Part shown: positions 10,894-24,100 of the stretch, in pieces
Numbering within the stretch: the first letter of the stretch is position 1
How the letters are laid out: the number at the start of each line of letters is the position of its first letter
NCBI RefSeq assembly: GCF_033115175.1
Contig: NC_084838.1
Location: 92,299,468-92,363,467, forward strand
DNA: 64,000 nucleotides
Reading direction: 5' to 3'
DNA from: Lepus europaeus
Lineage: Eukaryota > Chordata > Mammalia > Lagomorpha > Leporidae
Made by a program: the position numbers and the translations under genes
Notes under the pieces: generated by a model
What the model saw: the letters and a program-made list of their open reading frames with translations, nothing else
The model's database searches: none
What the model was told of the DNA's origin: nothing

Positions 10894-12908
10894 AAATTGC
10901 CTTGATGGATTTCTAACATAGAGATGCAATAAGAATGACTATAAAAAACAAAAGAGGGAAAGATAATGTACTTGTATTGGAGTGATTTCTCTATTTTACC
11001 AAAGAAAATTAATATAATTCTGAAGAATATTTAGGTAAATTATGATGCATAGTGTTATCATGTTTACAACCATGAGTAAAGTAACTAAAACTATTGTTAC
11101 AAATTGACAAAGGAATTAATGTAACACAGTAAGATACTTACATAGTAGAAAATAAAGCTGTAGAGAAATAAAAGTAGGGAAAAGGATGAGATACATAGAA
11201 AACAAGTAGAAGAATATAAAATATAAATCAAATCATGTCAGTGATCACATTAATTGTAAATAGTCCAAATACCTCAATTTTCAGTCATAGATTGATGGAT
11301 TGGATAAAAAGCAATGTCTTTATAATTACATTTCTAAAAATGTAAAGAAGGAAAAAGTATGAGAGGGGAGAGAGGGATAATAGAGTAAGGAGGAATAAAA
11401 AGTCACAAGAGATTGAGGTAAACTAAGATGCACATTGTAATCGCTATAGCAACCAAGGAAGGATAAAAGAAATTAAAGTCATTTGACAAGGAGTAGAAGA
11501 AGTAGAACTTTTATTCACAGAAGACCTGATCCTGCCCTGCCATGCAGAAATATGAAGCAAGACCCCTGCCTTACACCTTACACGAAAATCCACTCAAAAT
11601 GGATAAAAGACCTAAATCTATGAGAAACCCTGCAAGAAACCCTGCAAGACATTAGCACAGGCAAAGACTTCTTGGACTAGACCCCAGAGGCACAGGCAAT
11701 CAAAGCCATAATTGACAAATGGTATTACATCAAATTGAGAAGCTTCTGCACTGCAAAATAAACACTCAGCAAACTGAAGACACAACCAACAGAATGGGAG
11801 AAGATATTTGCAAACTATGTAAATAATAAACGATTAATATCCAGAACCTATAAAGAGCTTAAGGAATTCAGCAATAACAAAGGAAACAATCCGGTTAAGA
11901 AATGAGCAAAGGACTTGAAGTGGCATTTTTCAAAAGAGGAAATTCACATGGCCACAGACACATTAAAAATGCTCAGGATCACTAGCCATCAGGGAAATGC
12001 AAATCAAAACCACATGAGGTTTACCTCACCCCAGTTAGAATGGCTTTCTTACAGAAATCAATAAGCAAGTGCTGAGAAGGGGAAAAAGGTACCCTAATCC
12101 ACTGTTGGTGGGACTGTAAACTGGTACAGCCACTGTGGAAGATAGTGTGGAGATACCTCAGAAATCTGAATATGGACCTACCATATGACCCTCTATGCCA
12201 CTCCTAGGAAGTTACCCAAAGGAAATGAAATCAGCATATGAAAGAATTATCTATACCCCCATCTTTATTGAAGCATAGTTCACAACAGCTAAGATTTGGA
12301 ATCAACCCAGATGTCTGTCAACTGAAGACTGGATAAAGACATTATGATATATGTACACTGTGGAATACTACATAGTGGTAAAAAATGAAATCCTGTCATT
12401 TTCAACAAAATGAATGTAACTGGAAATCATTATACTTAGTGAAATAAGCAGGTCCCGAAAAAGACAAATAGCATATGTCGTCCCTGATCTGTGGTCACTA
12501 AAAGAGTACCCAAAAGGTAATCTATGGAAGTGGAATTGACAGTTTGAGATGTGATTATTTTTTAACAGCACTTGTCTTGACTGTTGAGGAACAGGTTTTT
12601 TTTCCATACTGTTTTTTAATTCTTTACTTAGTGTAGGGTTAATGTTATGAGTATAAACTTAATTGAAAATAGATCTTTGTAAAAAATAAGAATTGAATAG
12701 GAGAGGGAAGAGGAAGAAGAATGGGAGTAGAGGTGGGAGGGAGTGCAGGGTGGGAGAATCACTGTGTTCCTAAATTTGGATATATGAAACTCATGAAATT
12801 AGTTACCTCAAATAAATATTTCTAGGTAATAAATAAATAAATATCCAAATGTAAATGATATACCTGAAATATAATTTTATTATTTAAAAATATATATTTT
12901 TTCTTCAG

Positions 12909-13225
12909 TGCCAGTGCTGTGGCACAGCAGGTTAACGCCCTGGCCTGAAGTGCTGGCATCCCATATAGGTGCCATTTCTAGTCCTGGCTGCTCCTTTTCT
13001 GATCCAGCTCTCTGCTATGGCCTGGGAAAGCAGCAGAAGATGGCCCAAGTCCTTAGGCCCCTGAACGCACATGGGAGATCTGGGAGAAGCTCCTGACTTC
13101 AGGCTTTGGATCACACAGTTCTGGCTGTTGCAGCCATCTAGAGAATGAACCAATGGATGGAAGACCTCTCTCTGTCTCTACCTCTCTCTGTAACTCTTTC
13201 AAATAAATAAAATAAATCTTTTATA
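12909..13225 (+). mobile_element. C-SINE (left arm of an inverted pair)
   Basis: Sense copy beginning AGTGCCAGTGCTGTGGCACA and ending AAATAAATAAAATAAATC, just downstream of an L1 tail. It sits tail-to-tail with the next SINE. Confidence 0.9.
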
Positions 13226-13243
13226 TATATATATATATATATA
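13220..13243. repeat. (TA)n microsatellite
   Basis: Roughly ten TA units lie exactly between the tails of two oppositely oriented SINEs. Confidence 0.9.
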
Positions 13244-13567
13244 AAGATTTATTTATTTGAAAGGCAGAGCTACAGAGAGGCACACACACACACACACAGA
13301 CACACACAGAGGTCTTCCGTCTACTGGTTTATTCTCCAAATGGCCGCAAAGGCCAGAGCTGGACCAATCCAAAGCCAGGAGCCAGGAGCTTATTCCAGGT
13401 CTCCCACATATGCAGGGGCCCAAGAATTTGGATCACTTTTTACTGCTTTCTCAGGACATACAAGAGAGCTGGATTGGAAGTGGAGCAGCTGGGACTTGAA
13501 CCAGTGCTCATATGGGACACCAGCGCTGCAGGTGATGGCCTTACCCACTGTGCCACAGCACTGGTCC
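13243..13567 (-). mobile_element. C-SINE (right arm of an inverted pair)
   Basis: Reverse copy: AAAGATTTATTTATTTGAAA at the left, then a CA-rich stretch, and a head ending CACTGTGCCACAGCACTGG at the right. Together with the + copy at 12909 it forms an inverted repeat with arms of about 320 bp. Confidence 0.9.
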
Positions 13568-13569
13568 CT

Positions 13570-15060
13570 TAAAATATATCGATGCTTATGGAATGCAAAT
13601 AAATTCTTAAAATTAATTATCTTTCTTCATCTTTTATTGATCTCCAAAGATTGTATACTTTCTTTTGCTTTTCCTAAAATAAGCCACATTTAAGATATTT
13701 AAATTGGTTTGAATGAACTTAATTTTGTACAATCACCAAACTCAGTGAAAATATCAAGTTGATATATATGCTAATAAAAGGACTTAAAAGAAAAAAAAGA
13801 ACCTGATCCTATTTGTAGAAATATCAGAATGAACCCGCCAAATAAAAGAGTAGAACTCATAAACAAAGTTTATCAAAGTCATGGGAAAAATATTACACAC
13901 AAAAATCAACTATATTTCTATGTACTAGCAGTCAAAGAAATGAAAATAAAGTTAACAGGGGGTTCATTACATTGTAAGCAGGTTAAGCTGCCATCTGGGA
14001 GGACCACATCCCATATTGGAATACCCAGTTGAAGTCCTGGCTACTTGCTGCTTTTGACCCAGTTTCCTATTAAGGCACCTGGGAGACAGTGGATGATGGC
14101 TCACATGGGTTCCTGCCACCCATATAGGAGACCCAGATGTAGTTCCTGGCTCCTGGCTTTGGCCTGGCCGACCTCTGGCTGTGTGGGACTTTGGGGGTTG
14201 ACTCAGGTGATGAAAGATCATTCTGTTTCTCTGTCTCTCCCTCTGTCTGTCACACTGCCTTTCACATAATATAAATAAATCTAAAAAAGAAAATCAACGA
14301 AGATAATTTTGTTCACAATAGAATGAAAAATGTAAAGTATTTAGAAATAAATTTAAGCAAAATTCAAAATTTGTTCACTGAAAATTTAAAACTGTACCTG
14401 ATAGAAATTAGAGATCAATAAATGGGGAAATCTTCCTTGTGCATGGATTAGTGACTTGATATTACTGATGAAAATTCCTCTCAAATTAATCTATAAATCC
14501 AATTCATAACCTGTCAAAATCCCAGCAGTTTTGGGATAGAAATTGACATGCTGATTCTGAAGTTTACAAAAAATGTTATGGACCTAAAACAACCTAAAAA
14601 GTTTTGAAAAGATGGGGAACTTTCACTACCTTATTTCAAAATTTACTGTTTGTCCAGATTTTAGGTTTCTAACACATGGATAGACATAATTCAATGGGAC
14701 AGTACCAGAAGTTCAGATATAATTCCTTACATGTTGTCAATTGATTTTCAACAAATATTCCAATAACTCAGTGGCAGAAAGGCTAGTCTTTTATTTTCAT
14801 AATCAACAAATGGTGCTGAGGTGAATATTCAGAAACAAAATAAAAAAGAAACATATCATGATACAAAAATTAACTAAAATTGATTATAGACCTAATCCTA
14901 ACAGCTATCCATTAAAACTTCTCAAAGAAAACACGGCAAAAAATCTTCCTGACTTCTTAGGTATGATATTAGAAGTATGATCCATACAAGAAAAAAAATG
15001 ATAAGCTGTAGAAAAAAATTTGCTAATAGCCAATGGGTTTTTGAAAATTTTTTTCAGAAA
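13570..15060 (+). mobile_element. old L1 ORF2 fragment, + strand
   Basis: Sense L1 ORF2 remnants, recognisable at 13850-13950 (the 'TTTCTATGTACTAGCA' block) and 14290-14990 (the part after the reverse transcriptase, with 'AATCCCAGCAG' and 'AATCAACAAATGGTGCTGAG'-like blocks). Stops occur in all frames. It is interrupted by the SINE at about 13960. Confidence 0.7.
13960..14285 (+). mobile_element. degenerate C-SINE
   Basis: Diverged sense copy: 'GCAGGTTAAGCTGCCATCTG' head, CCCATATTGGAATACCCAG, and a tail with CTGTCTCTCCCTCTGTCTGT followed by ATAAATAAATCTAAAAAAG. Confidence 0.75.
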
Positions 15061-15169
15061 ATTTTGAATTTACAAAACAAAAATTGTGAAGTAGTAATAA
15101 AGAATTTCCATATGTCTCTCATCTCACTTGTCTTATTAAAATCTCAGTATATTTATCACAATCAATGAA

Positions 15170-15640
15170 CCACACCCAACGTCCCCTATGTTTTTAAAAT
15201 TGAAACTCCTTTTATTCCTCCTATGCTTCGTACTCTAGTAATCAATATTCTGTGCTTGGATTGAGTTTTCTTAGCTTCCTCATGTGAGAGAGAACATAAA
15301 TATTTACCTTTTTATCTTTATTTCATTCAACATGATGTCCTGCAGTTCCACCAATTTTCCTGCAAATGACAGGATTTCAATCTTTTTTATGGTTGACTAG
15401 TATTCCATTATATATACATATATGTGTGTGTGTGTGTGTGTATCACATTTTTTTTATCCATTTATCTGATGATGGGCACCTTGGTTGATTCCGTATCCTG
15501 GCAACTGTGAACAGTGCTGCTATAAGCATGGTGGATCAGGCATCACTTTGATCCAGTGATTTCATGTCTTTTGGATATATACCCAGTTGTGGGATTGCTC
15601 GGTCATATGGCAGGACTATTTTTAGTTTTTAGAAGAAATC
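15170..15640 (-). mobile_element. L1 3'-terminal ORF2 fragment, reversed
   Basis: Reverse-strand L1 ORF2 end: TATCCATTTATCTGATGATG, TGGTTGATTCCGTATCCTGG and TTTTGGATATATACCCAG are the typical reversed blocks. It contains a short (TG)n at about 15423-15440. It lies inside sense-strand L1 sequence. Part of it is repeated at 17040-17170. Confidence 0.75.
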
Positions 15641-16315
15641 TAAGAGATTACACCAATATTATAAAGGAGTGTAAAAAAGTGGAATCTTTGTACATGGTTG
15701 TGGAAATGTACAGTGATACACTATTTGGAAAATAATTTTGGAAATTTACAAAATGTTAATCATATACTTAGCATATGATCCATCAGTTTCAGTTCTAGGA
15801 CTCTCCTTAAGGAATATAAAAATATACTTCTATGTTCACAGAGACTTGTACAAAAATATATTAGCATTGTTCATAATAATCTCAAACTACAAAAAATACA
15901 TATCCATCAACTGGTAAATATAGACAAAATGTGAAACAGCCTAGAATACAAAAGCTCAAAAAGTGAGTCACAATCTTTCAATGGAATAAGGGGGCTTAAA
16001 ATAATGCCACGTGAGACAGTATATACAAACTTCAAAAAACATTATGGAATAATCCAGACATGCAAACCTATGTACTGTGTGTTTCTATTTAAATGAAATG
16101 TTCAGAAAACACAAATTCAGATAGATATGAAGGAGATCCATCTGTGGTTATCTAGGGGTAAGGTAAAGAGGGGAGATTAACTGCAAATTTGATGATTCTT
16201 ACACAATTCTGTAAACTTAATATAATATAATCATTAAATTGCTCACTTGTGATGAATGAATTTTATGGTCTGTAAAGAATATGCCAATATTTTTAATATA
16301 ATTCTTTAAAATAAT
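15640..16315 (+). mobile_element. old L1 3' end fragment, + strand
   Basis: Sense L1 sequence with blocks such as CAAAATGTTAATCATATACTTAGC and TGTTCATAATAATCTCAAAC that belong to the end of ORF2 and the 3' UTR. It continues the + strand L1 interrupted by the reversed fragment. Confidence 0.6.
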
Positions 16316-16317
16316 GC

Positions 16318-16624
16318 TTTTTAAAAAATATTTATTTGAAAGGCAGAGTTTACAGAGAGGCAGAGAGAGAGAAAGAGAGAAAGGGAGGGAGGGAGGTCTT
16401 CCATCCCCAGTTGGCTGGGCCAATCCGAACAGGCATCCAGGAACCTCTTCCCAGTCTCCCACGTGGGTGCAGGGGCCCAAGCACTTGGGGCATCTTCCAC
16501 TGCTTTCTCAGGTCAGAGCAGAGAGCTGGATCGAAGAGGAGCAGCCAGGACTAGAACCAGCGCCGTTATGGGATGCCGGCACTGCAGACGGTGGCTTTAC
16601 CTGCTATGCCATGGTGCTGGCCCC
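16318..16624 (-). mobile_element. C-SINE
   Basis: Reverse copy with the TATTTATTTGAAAGGCAGAG start, a GA-rich stretch, and a head ending GCCATGGTGCTGGCCCC. Confidence 0.9.
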
Positions 16625-16629
16625 GCCAC

Positions 16630-17040
16630 TAATGGTTTTAAAATGTTAACAAGAAATCTTATATGGTTACCTGGTTTAATCTCTTTATGGTTTAAATTTA
16701 TTTCTGGCAGTCCTCAGTATCTTATGGGCTCCTTATTCTTGTTTAATACCTTTATTCTGATCTCTAATTTTCTTTAACATTATTTCTTTTGATTGTTTTT
16801 ATCCACTCCATGGCTCACTCCTCACCTAAATCCCTAAACTATTCAAATCTATATCTCCCACAGGGATCCGTTTCACGGAGTCAAAATTGGTGTTATCATA
16901 TGCCTATCATAGAAATCTCAGTAGAGCCTTTGTAGAGATCACAACCTGAATTCATTTATTATGGCCCTCTTTGTATTCACCTAAGCTTCACGGCCAATCT
17001 TATGACCCTTTTTACAACATTTATCAGTTCTTCTTCCAGT
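16630..17040. other. unassigned AT-rich intergenic
   Basis: No gene and no repeat I can name. It may be the flank of degraded L1. Confidence 0.3.
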
Positions 17041-17170
17041 CTCCATATTTATCCATTTATCTGATGATGGACACCTTGGTTGATTCCATATCCTGGCAAT
17101 TGTGAGCAGTGCTGCTATAAGCGTGGTGGGTCAGGCATCTCTTTGATCCATGTCTTTTGGATATATATCC
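17040..17170 (-). mobile_element. short L1 ORF2 3' fragment, near-copy of 15455-15590
   Basis: About 130 bp almost identical to part of the reversed L1 at 15170-15640 (TATCTGATGATGGACACCTT, AGTGCTGCTATAAGCGTGG). It could be an independent insertion or a local duplication. Confidence 0.7.
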
Positions 17171-17689
17171 AAAATATAAATTCTTATTAATGCTGGTAAA
17201 GTTTGCCACTCAGAACAATTTTTAAAAGTTTTGAACTATAAATTCTTAAAGAAGAAGTAAGGCTGTGTGACCCCCAGTGTCGTTAATAACAACAGTGATG
17301 ATTAAATTGACATTCTAGTGTTTTTGGTGTGCAGTCAGTTCCCTTATCTCAGAGGTGAACACCTTCCTTTCCCTGTAGACTGAAGTTGACAGTCTAGTGA
17401 TGAGGAGTGACTGTAAAATGACAGACTCTCATTCCTAAAAAACAATTCAGGACATCGCATCTGGGGTAGCATCTAGGAGCATGCCCGTGAGACTTGATTC
17501 TTCTCCCTTCCCACCACTCTATGGAGAAACCATGCATTAAAAAGGTGGGGGGTCTTCTACACTCTAAAATATTTGGGATTTGATGGGGTTGGGTTGGAGT
17601 TTGGGCATGGGAGGGCTCAGGGCCTGGGGTTAGGGTCTGTCTTCACATGAGGTCAGGGCTTCCCTCAGTAACCTTCAGGACTGTTCTGG

Positions 17690-18110
17690 TCTCAGGCTAG
17701 GGTCAGGGCCTATGCGGAGCTGAGGTCGGGGCGGGGTGAGGTCCTGCCCGGGATCGGGGTCACGGCGGGGTCACAGTGGGGTCAGGCCCTGCTCACCACC
17801 CTCCGTGTCCCGGCATGGCATCCAGGACGGACGCAGGAGCTGTGCGCTCCCGAAGGCGACCAGGGTCCCTGCTTCGGTCACTGCTGCTGTTGCTGCTTCC
17901 GCTGCCTCCCATGAGCGCCAAGGCCGCAGCTACCCGGCAGCCGGGGGCCCCTGGCCTCTCACGGGCTTCAGAGACTACAAGGGGAAGCCAAGGGGCACGG
18001 AACGGTGGGGAGTTGGCAGCCGGTGGGCCCCAGGGCTCTGTGGGCGGGGCCCAAGGTCCGTTTGAAGCCTGGGGGGCGGAGACAGCACCAGAGGGCACCC
18101 GAAATGTCCG
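17690..18110 (+). promoter_or_regulatory. GC-rich promoter/first-exon region of PRSS47
   Basis: GC content rises sharply and CpGs cluster around 17720-18060, spanning the PRSS47 start codon. No TATA box is obvious. A promoter role is inferred from position and composition only. Confidence 0.5.
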
Positions 18111-18157
18111 CTCTGGCCCCTCCCAAACAGGTAGTCCCCGAGATGACATCAGTAGAG
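17815..18157 (+). CDS. PRSS47: PRSS47 exon 1: signal peptide and pro-region
   Basis: Starts at the first ATG in the GC-rich region, which puts a leucine-rich signal peptide at the N-terminus (an arginine-rich n-region, then LLLLLL). The rest is a low-complexity Gly/Ala/Ser/Pro pro-segment without recognisable domains. The donor GTGAGT at 18158 leaves phase 1. A weaker alternative donor is at 18131. Confidence 0.75.
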
Positions 18158-21100
18158 GTGAGTCAGGCTCCCCACTCTGGAAGAGACCTTTCTTGGGTGG
18201 GAGGCCCCCGATACCCGGGGTGGAACCCCAGAACTGGAAAAATGGTGGAGACCTGGCCCTGGGATGGGTGGAGAGAAAGCTCCCAGAGGGCTACTCAGGG
18301 CCCTGAGGAGGTGGGCCCAGGGGTCCCCTGTGTCCCCACTGAGACCTGGACAGATGAGACCAGGGAGAAGGGCATGGCCACTGAGGGGTCTGGCGCATGG
18401 CTCCCCTCCCTGGTGTGAACCTCTGAGCAAAGTTTCCCCACTAGCCCCACGCCGTCCATTTAGCCTTGGGGGTTCAGAGAAGTAGAGCCACTTTCCCCAG
18501 ATCACTGGGCATCACAGGCTCCTGCTTGCAGGCCTGCCTTCCTGGGATGCTGGGGCGGGATGAAGGGGGAACAGCAGCTGAGAAGCCGTGGCCTTGAGCC
18601 CGTATGGCTCACAGCCTGTGAGGCCTTCGCTGTGTGACCTTCAAAGGAAGCATGGAGATGTGCTATGGAGAGAGTGAAGTCCTGGGCCCGACCCCCAGGC
18701 CTGTTTAAGGAGGGACTGCTGTGGCTGCGCTGTTACCCTTGCCCCAGCGTCCCCATGCCCCTGGGTCCTCATTCCCACAGAGCTTGCTCAGCGCCTGGGC
18801 CACCTGGTCTCTGACAGCACCCCCGAGTGTGGAGGCGGCGGCAGCCCTCGGTCATTTTGGTTATGGCAGTTATTGCCGGCCGTGGTCTTTCCACCTGTGA
18901 AGCTGGGGAGAGGTCGCCTAGCGAGTGGCATTCAGGAGCAGTCCGGTGTCTCTAATGGGGGGTGGGGGTGGGGTGTCTCCACAGCGTGTGGGAAACGCCA
19001 GATGGTAGGAAAGCTGTATGGTGGCCACGACGCGGCGACTGCCCGGTGGCCGTGGCAGGCCAGCCTGCTCTACCACAGCGTGCACCTCTGTGGAGCCGTC
19101 CTCATTGATAGCCGCTGGCTGCTTTCTGCTGCCCACTGCTTCCTGAAGTGAGTCCTCCTCCGTGGGCCCCCAGGGGAGGGAGAAGAAAGAGGGGGAGGAG
19201 AGCATGGGTCCCATACCTTCATCCTCTGAGCTTTGTTCTCTTTTAAAATTATATATTTATTTGGAAGGCAGGGTTAGAGAGGGAGAGACACAGAGAGATC
19301 TCCCGTCCACTGGTTCACTCCCCAGATGGCTGTAAAGGCTGGGACTGGGCCAGGCTGAAACCAGGATCCAGCAGCTTCATCCAGGTCTCCCATGGGAGTG
19401 CAGGGGCCCAGACACTTGGGCAAACTTCCATTGCTTTTCCAGGTGCCTTAGCAGGGAGCTGGATCAGAAGTGGAGCAGGTGAGACTTGAGCTGGGGCCCA
19501 TATGGATGCCCACGTCACAGTCTCTGGCTTAATCCCTATGCCACAATACTTTGTTTCTGAGCAGCCGGATGCCAAACAACCTGCACTGTGTCCGCCTCTG
19601 ACCCACAGTTCCCTCTGCTCTCTTCTCCCCACCGCCCCCTCCATGAGCCTCCTGCTCATCCGTTGTACTCATCTCCAGCAGAAACCCCAGCCCCTGTGTC
19701 TGTTCCCAATCCACGTGGGCCCTCAGAGCATTGGCCATGCTTGTCTTGGCCGTCGGAAGTCCAGAGCATTTCCTTACCATCGCCTACACCCTGTGGGTCA
19801 CACTCAAGGCAGCGGCCACGGAAAGCCTGCAGCTGGGCCGTTCTTTTGTCACTTCTATGAACTAGTGCCTGGGAGGCGACACGGTTTCCACTGTCCCCGT
19901 GTGCCAGGATGCACGAGTGGGGTGTATGGGCCTCCCTGACCTGGATAACGTGGACAGTGGGGAGCCTGATTTCTGTGGCCCACCTTGGCCTGATTCTGCC
20001 CTGATTCTAGACAGATATGGAGGGACCCAGGGCAGGTGGGGACACCACAGCCCAAGCCACGGACTCTGGGGGAGGGCTGAGGGTCTGCAGGGTTGCCAGA
20101 GGGAAGGGCTGGGTGTGCGGAGTGTAAGAAGGCCTCCCAGGTGGATGAGCTGTGAGAAAAAAGCCTCCACAGTGGTGTGGTTCAACCGTATGTTGAGGAA
20201 TAAGGAGAGCAGCCTTCATGCTCTGTTTGCACATTTCACAAATCCTACGTGAGTCTTTACCTCCAAGTGGAGAAGTAGCCCTGGCAGGGGGCAGGAAGGG
20301 TTGGCCAGCAGGTGGGTGTTAGGGAGCTTTGGAAGGGCCACACTGGGGTGGGGGTTGGGGCAGAGCTACTGTGTATAAAATAACAGGGCTTGATTTGATG
20401 AACCCGTGAAGGCCCCTTCCAGCACCTGCATTGTATACTCCCCCGATTTTAGCGTGTTGGTGGGAAACCTTATGTGCCGAGATTGTAATGCATCCATCAG
20501 GGGGCTGTGGCTGTGGCATAGTGGCTAAAGCTGCTGCCTGCAACTCCAGCATCCTGTATGGGTGCTGGTTTGTGTCCTGGCTGCTTCACTTCCAATCCAG
20601 CTCCCTGCTAGGGACCTGGGGAAGGCAGCAGAGGATGGCCCAAGTGTTTGGGCCCCTACCACCTACACAGGAGACCTGTATGAGGTTCCCGGCTCCTGGC
20701 TTCAGCCTGGTTCAGCCCTGGTGTTGGACCACTTGGGGAGTGAACCAGTGGGTGGAGGATCTCTCTGTCTCTCCTGTGTGACTCTGACTTTCAGGTAAAT
20801 AAAAAAATATTTAGAACAATCCATTGATCCTGAGAAAGAAAGCTCCTGACAGCTATGAAAGGGGGAGACACAAGCTGCCTAGTGTAATGGTGGGGTGCAG
20901 GGACACAGAGGTGTGGGCGGTGAGAGGAAGGTGCAGAAAGAGCATGCTGGGCCCAAACTCGGAGACGATGGTGATGATGGCCTTCCTCCTCCAGCAAATC
21001 ACAGGCCCTTGGGGACTATAAGATTCTGTTGGGAAACACCCAGCTGTACCAGCAAACTCAGCACACCCAGAAGATGTCTGTGAGCAGGATCCTCACGCAC

Positions 21101-24100
21101 CCAGACTTTGAGAAGCTTCACTCGTTCGGGAGTGACATTGCCATGTTGCAGCTGCACCTGCCTGTGAACTTCACCTCCTCCATTGTCCCTGTCTGCCTCC
21201 CTGCCCCAGATGTGCAGCTGTCCAGTCTCACATCCTGTTGGATAACTGGCTGGGGAATGCTCACTGAGGAGAGTGAGTGGGTGTGAGGAGGCGGGAGGCT
21301 GAGGCGGGGAGTGAGCAGGAAAGGGGTGAGTGTGGTGTAGGGAATAAAGCAGGAATAGCTCAGCCCACCAGGAGGCCCATGCTGGCTTCAGAAGCTGCTG
21401 GATGTTGGCACTCGGAGCATTGATTCCATGACCCGTAAGATGAGGACTGGACCAGGGAGGGTCCTTCTGGCCCTGAATGTGTGGGATTCTACACCTTCAG
21501 AAACCCTGGACACAGGCTCTGGAAGTCCAGGAATCTTGTAGCACTGTAATCAAGAATCCAAATCTTTGTTTTCATACATGCAATGTTTGAATCAGTCATG
21601 GATCTGAGATGACTTGGTGCCTCTCGCCCATTCCGAGTCACCACCAAACACCTTGCTTTTCCCTTGTTGTAGAAGGTGTTGGGGGGAAAAGTAGAAAGAA
21701 AGTATCCTGTCCTATGAGGCAACATGACACAGTTAAAATGATCAAGACCTTGGAATGTTTAACCCCTCTCAACCTTACCTTGCTCTTCTAACCTGGGTCG
21801 GCTGTCTGCTTCATAGTCTTATAAGGTGAACTGAACAAAGGAAACAGTTTTGGTTTATTCGTTTGCTTGATTGAAGGGAGGGAAATGTCCACAAAGTCTT
21901 ATGGGTAGCAGAGTTTATTAACGAATGAGTGTTTGTTCTTTGGGGGAAATGCTTAGATATAATAGTAATGTGGATTGGAACATATCCTTGTAACTGTGTA
22001 GAGTCATAATTTGCTATAGTGTTTCTCAAAAGAGATGCTGCAGGTCTTTGGACAGAACATGTCTTCATTGAGTGGTGCTTGGCCTGGATCCTGCCATAGC
22101 CTGATAATCAGAAGCACTCCCTAATCAGATGACAACCCGCCCTCATCATACACGTGTGCATGTGCACACACACACACACATGCAGACACACACAGAAGTT
22201 TATCCTTGAGGGGAGGATGATCCCTGGTGGACACACCTGTTTTAATATCCCAGTCCTCACCCAGGGCCGTGGAAACATGTAGGTACTCCTCTGACTGCTA
22301 CCTCCCTGGCAGGATAGTCCATCATTTCTGGCCTGCAGCTCCTGGACCAGTCTCTCAGCATCCACACAGATGTAACAGAGTCTTACTTTTCAAACAGAAG
22401 TCCCCACTGTTCCCTGTTCCCTACTCTCCACTACCTTCTCATTTACGCTTAGAATAAAACCCACACTTCCTACGTTGGCTGTAAGCCTTGCATGCTGTCA
22501 GCACCCTGATCCATCCTCTCCTATCACCCCTTATGCACCCCAACCCCGTCACAGGGCCCTCTTGTTTCTTCAGTATGCCAAACCCATTCCCATCTCAGGA
22601 TCTCCAGCTTTGTTGCTTTACCGGCCTAACTTCCCTTTCCTACAAAGTGCAGAATTTGTTTCTTCTTTATTTTATAATCCAGATCCTCTGCTGAGGAGTT
22701 TTCGTTAACCCTTGAGCTAAAATGAGTATCTCCAGTTATCACATCTCCACATTTTATTTTCTCCATACCACCTAATAGATGTAAAATAATACAATGTATG
22801 TTTTACATGCTTACTGTCTGACCTAAAAATGTTCCCGTCTATCATTAGTGTCCAAAAGATGCTTCTCATGTGGATAGATGAATAGATGATTGAGTGAGTG
22901 GAGAGGTGGGTCATGTATGTGTGAGTGTATGTATGAGGTTTTGGTGGGAAGAGGTATGGATAAAAGGATGGGTGAGTGGGTGGATGGGTAGTATGGTTGG
23001 ATGTGTTGACTGGTGGAGGGGTGGATTGGTGGGTGAGTGATGGAGAGATTAATGAAAGGTTAGATGGACAGGCACATGGTTCAAGCATAAGAGAATAAAT
23101 GGGGATGTGAAAGAAGATGGATATATCAATCGTTGGAGGTGTAAATGAGAGGGTGGGGGCTGATGGTGGGTGAAGGGTTAAAAGAAAGGTCAGCATTGGA
23201 TGGGGAAGGAATTGGATGATTGATGAGAGAACGAGTGGGTCAGTGAATGGTTGCTAATCCTCACTGAATGGGCCGCGTGTGGTGGGATTTAGAGGAGGTG
23301 TTAAGAGAGGGGAAGGGAATTGGATGGGACGCTGGAAAGGTTAGAGAGATAGGAGAAGAGCTTCAAGGATGGGTGGAAGAGTGAGGCAGTTTTTAAGCAA
23401 TGTTATGTGGAGATCCCTGTGTGAGGGTCACAGTGAGCAGTCAGAAAGGGTGTGGCTCAGAGGAGGGTAGGTCAGGGTGACTTGGCGAAGCCTCAGGACA
23501 AGTCACTCACCGCCTGTGCTTTTTTTTTTTTTTTTTGCAGAGCGTCTTTCGCCTCCTTTCAATCTCCAGGAGAGTGAGGTGGGTCTCCTTGAGAACAGGT
23601 TATGTAACTTACTATACGGGCAGAGAACTGACTCAGACAAGTACTACGTCCATGAAGAGATGGTTTGCGTGGGGAACTCCTCGACAGCCAAGTCCATCTG
23701 CCGTGTGAGTAAGGCCCTTTCTGTTCTTCTGCGAGGGGTCTGTGTTTCATCTGCTCTCCTTGTGAGGACCCCCGCCCTCCAAGTTTCCTTCCCTCTGCAT
23801 GTCTTCCTTGGGCTCCATTCCTCAGCAGTTTGCCCCGGAGTAACCCCTTCCTGGGCCCATCCCAGCAAGAGTGCATCTGCTGGAAGTTCCTGCAAACAGC
23901 ATCCATTTTCATGGCAGATTTTAAACTTCTTATGGGAGTATGACATAACAAAACGAGATGTGGTTTGTAAGTGTGTAGTTTGATAACCTTTCCCACACTC
24001 ACAAAACGTGTTACCAGCACCCCCCAGAAGCCCCACTTCATAACCTATTGTCATTGAGGTTCAAGGGTAGCCACCACTGTCACTTCAAACACCTCCGGTT

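Larger units (their letters stand above)
9060..12845 (+). mobile_element. old L1, + strand, interrupted by SINEs
   Basis: The pieces 9060-9365, 9645-10226, 10542-10567 and 10894-12845 read as one sense-strand L1: the old ORF1 end (around 9840-10080), the start of ORF2 (around 11225-11330), then the ORF2 C-terminal part (11480-12540). The last part contains the 'CCACTGTGGAAGATAGTGTGG' type of motif and ends in a (AATA)n tail near 12820-12845. All frames are broken. A deletion removes most of the reverse-transcriptase region between about 11350 and 11480. Confidence 0.75.

Noticed and set aside
22155-22195. CA-rich and other direct repeats considered as a CRISPR-like array
   Set aside because: They are simple microsatellites in a vertebrate intron. 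No repeat-spacer pattern exists anywhere in the window.
22717-23196. 159-residue minus-strand frame rich in Thr/Ser/Pro/His
   Set aside because: It is a translation of a degenerate GGAT/GAGT tandem repeat, not a protein.
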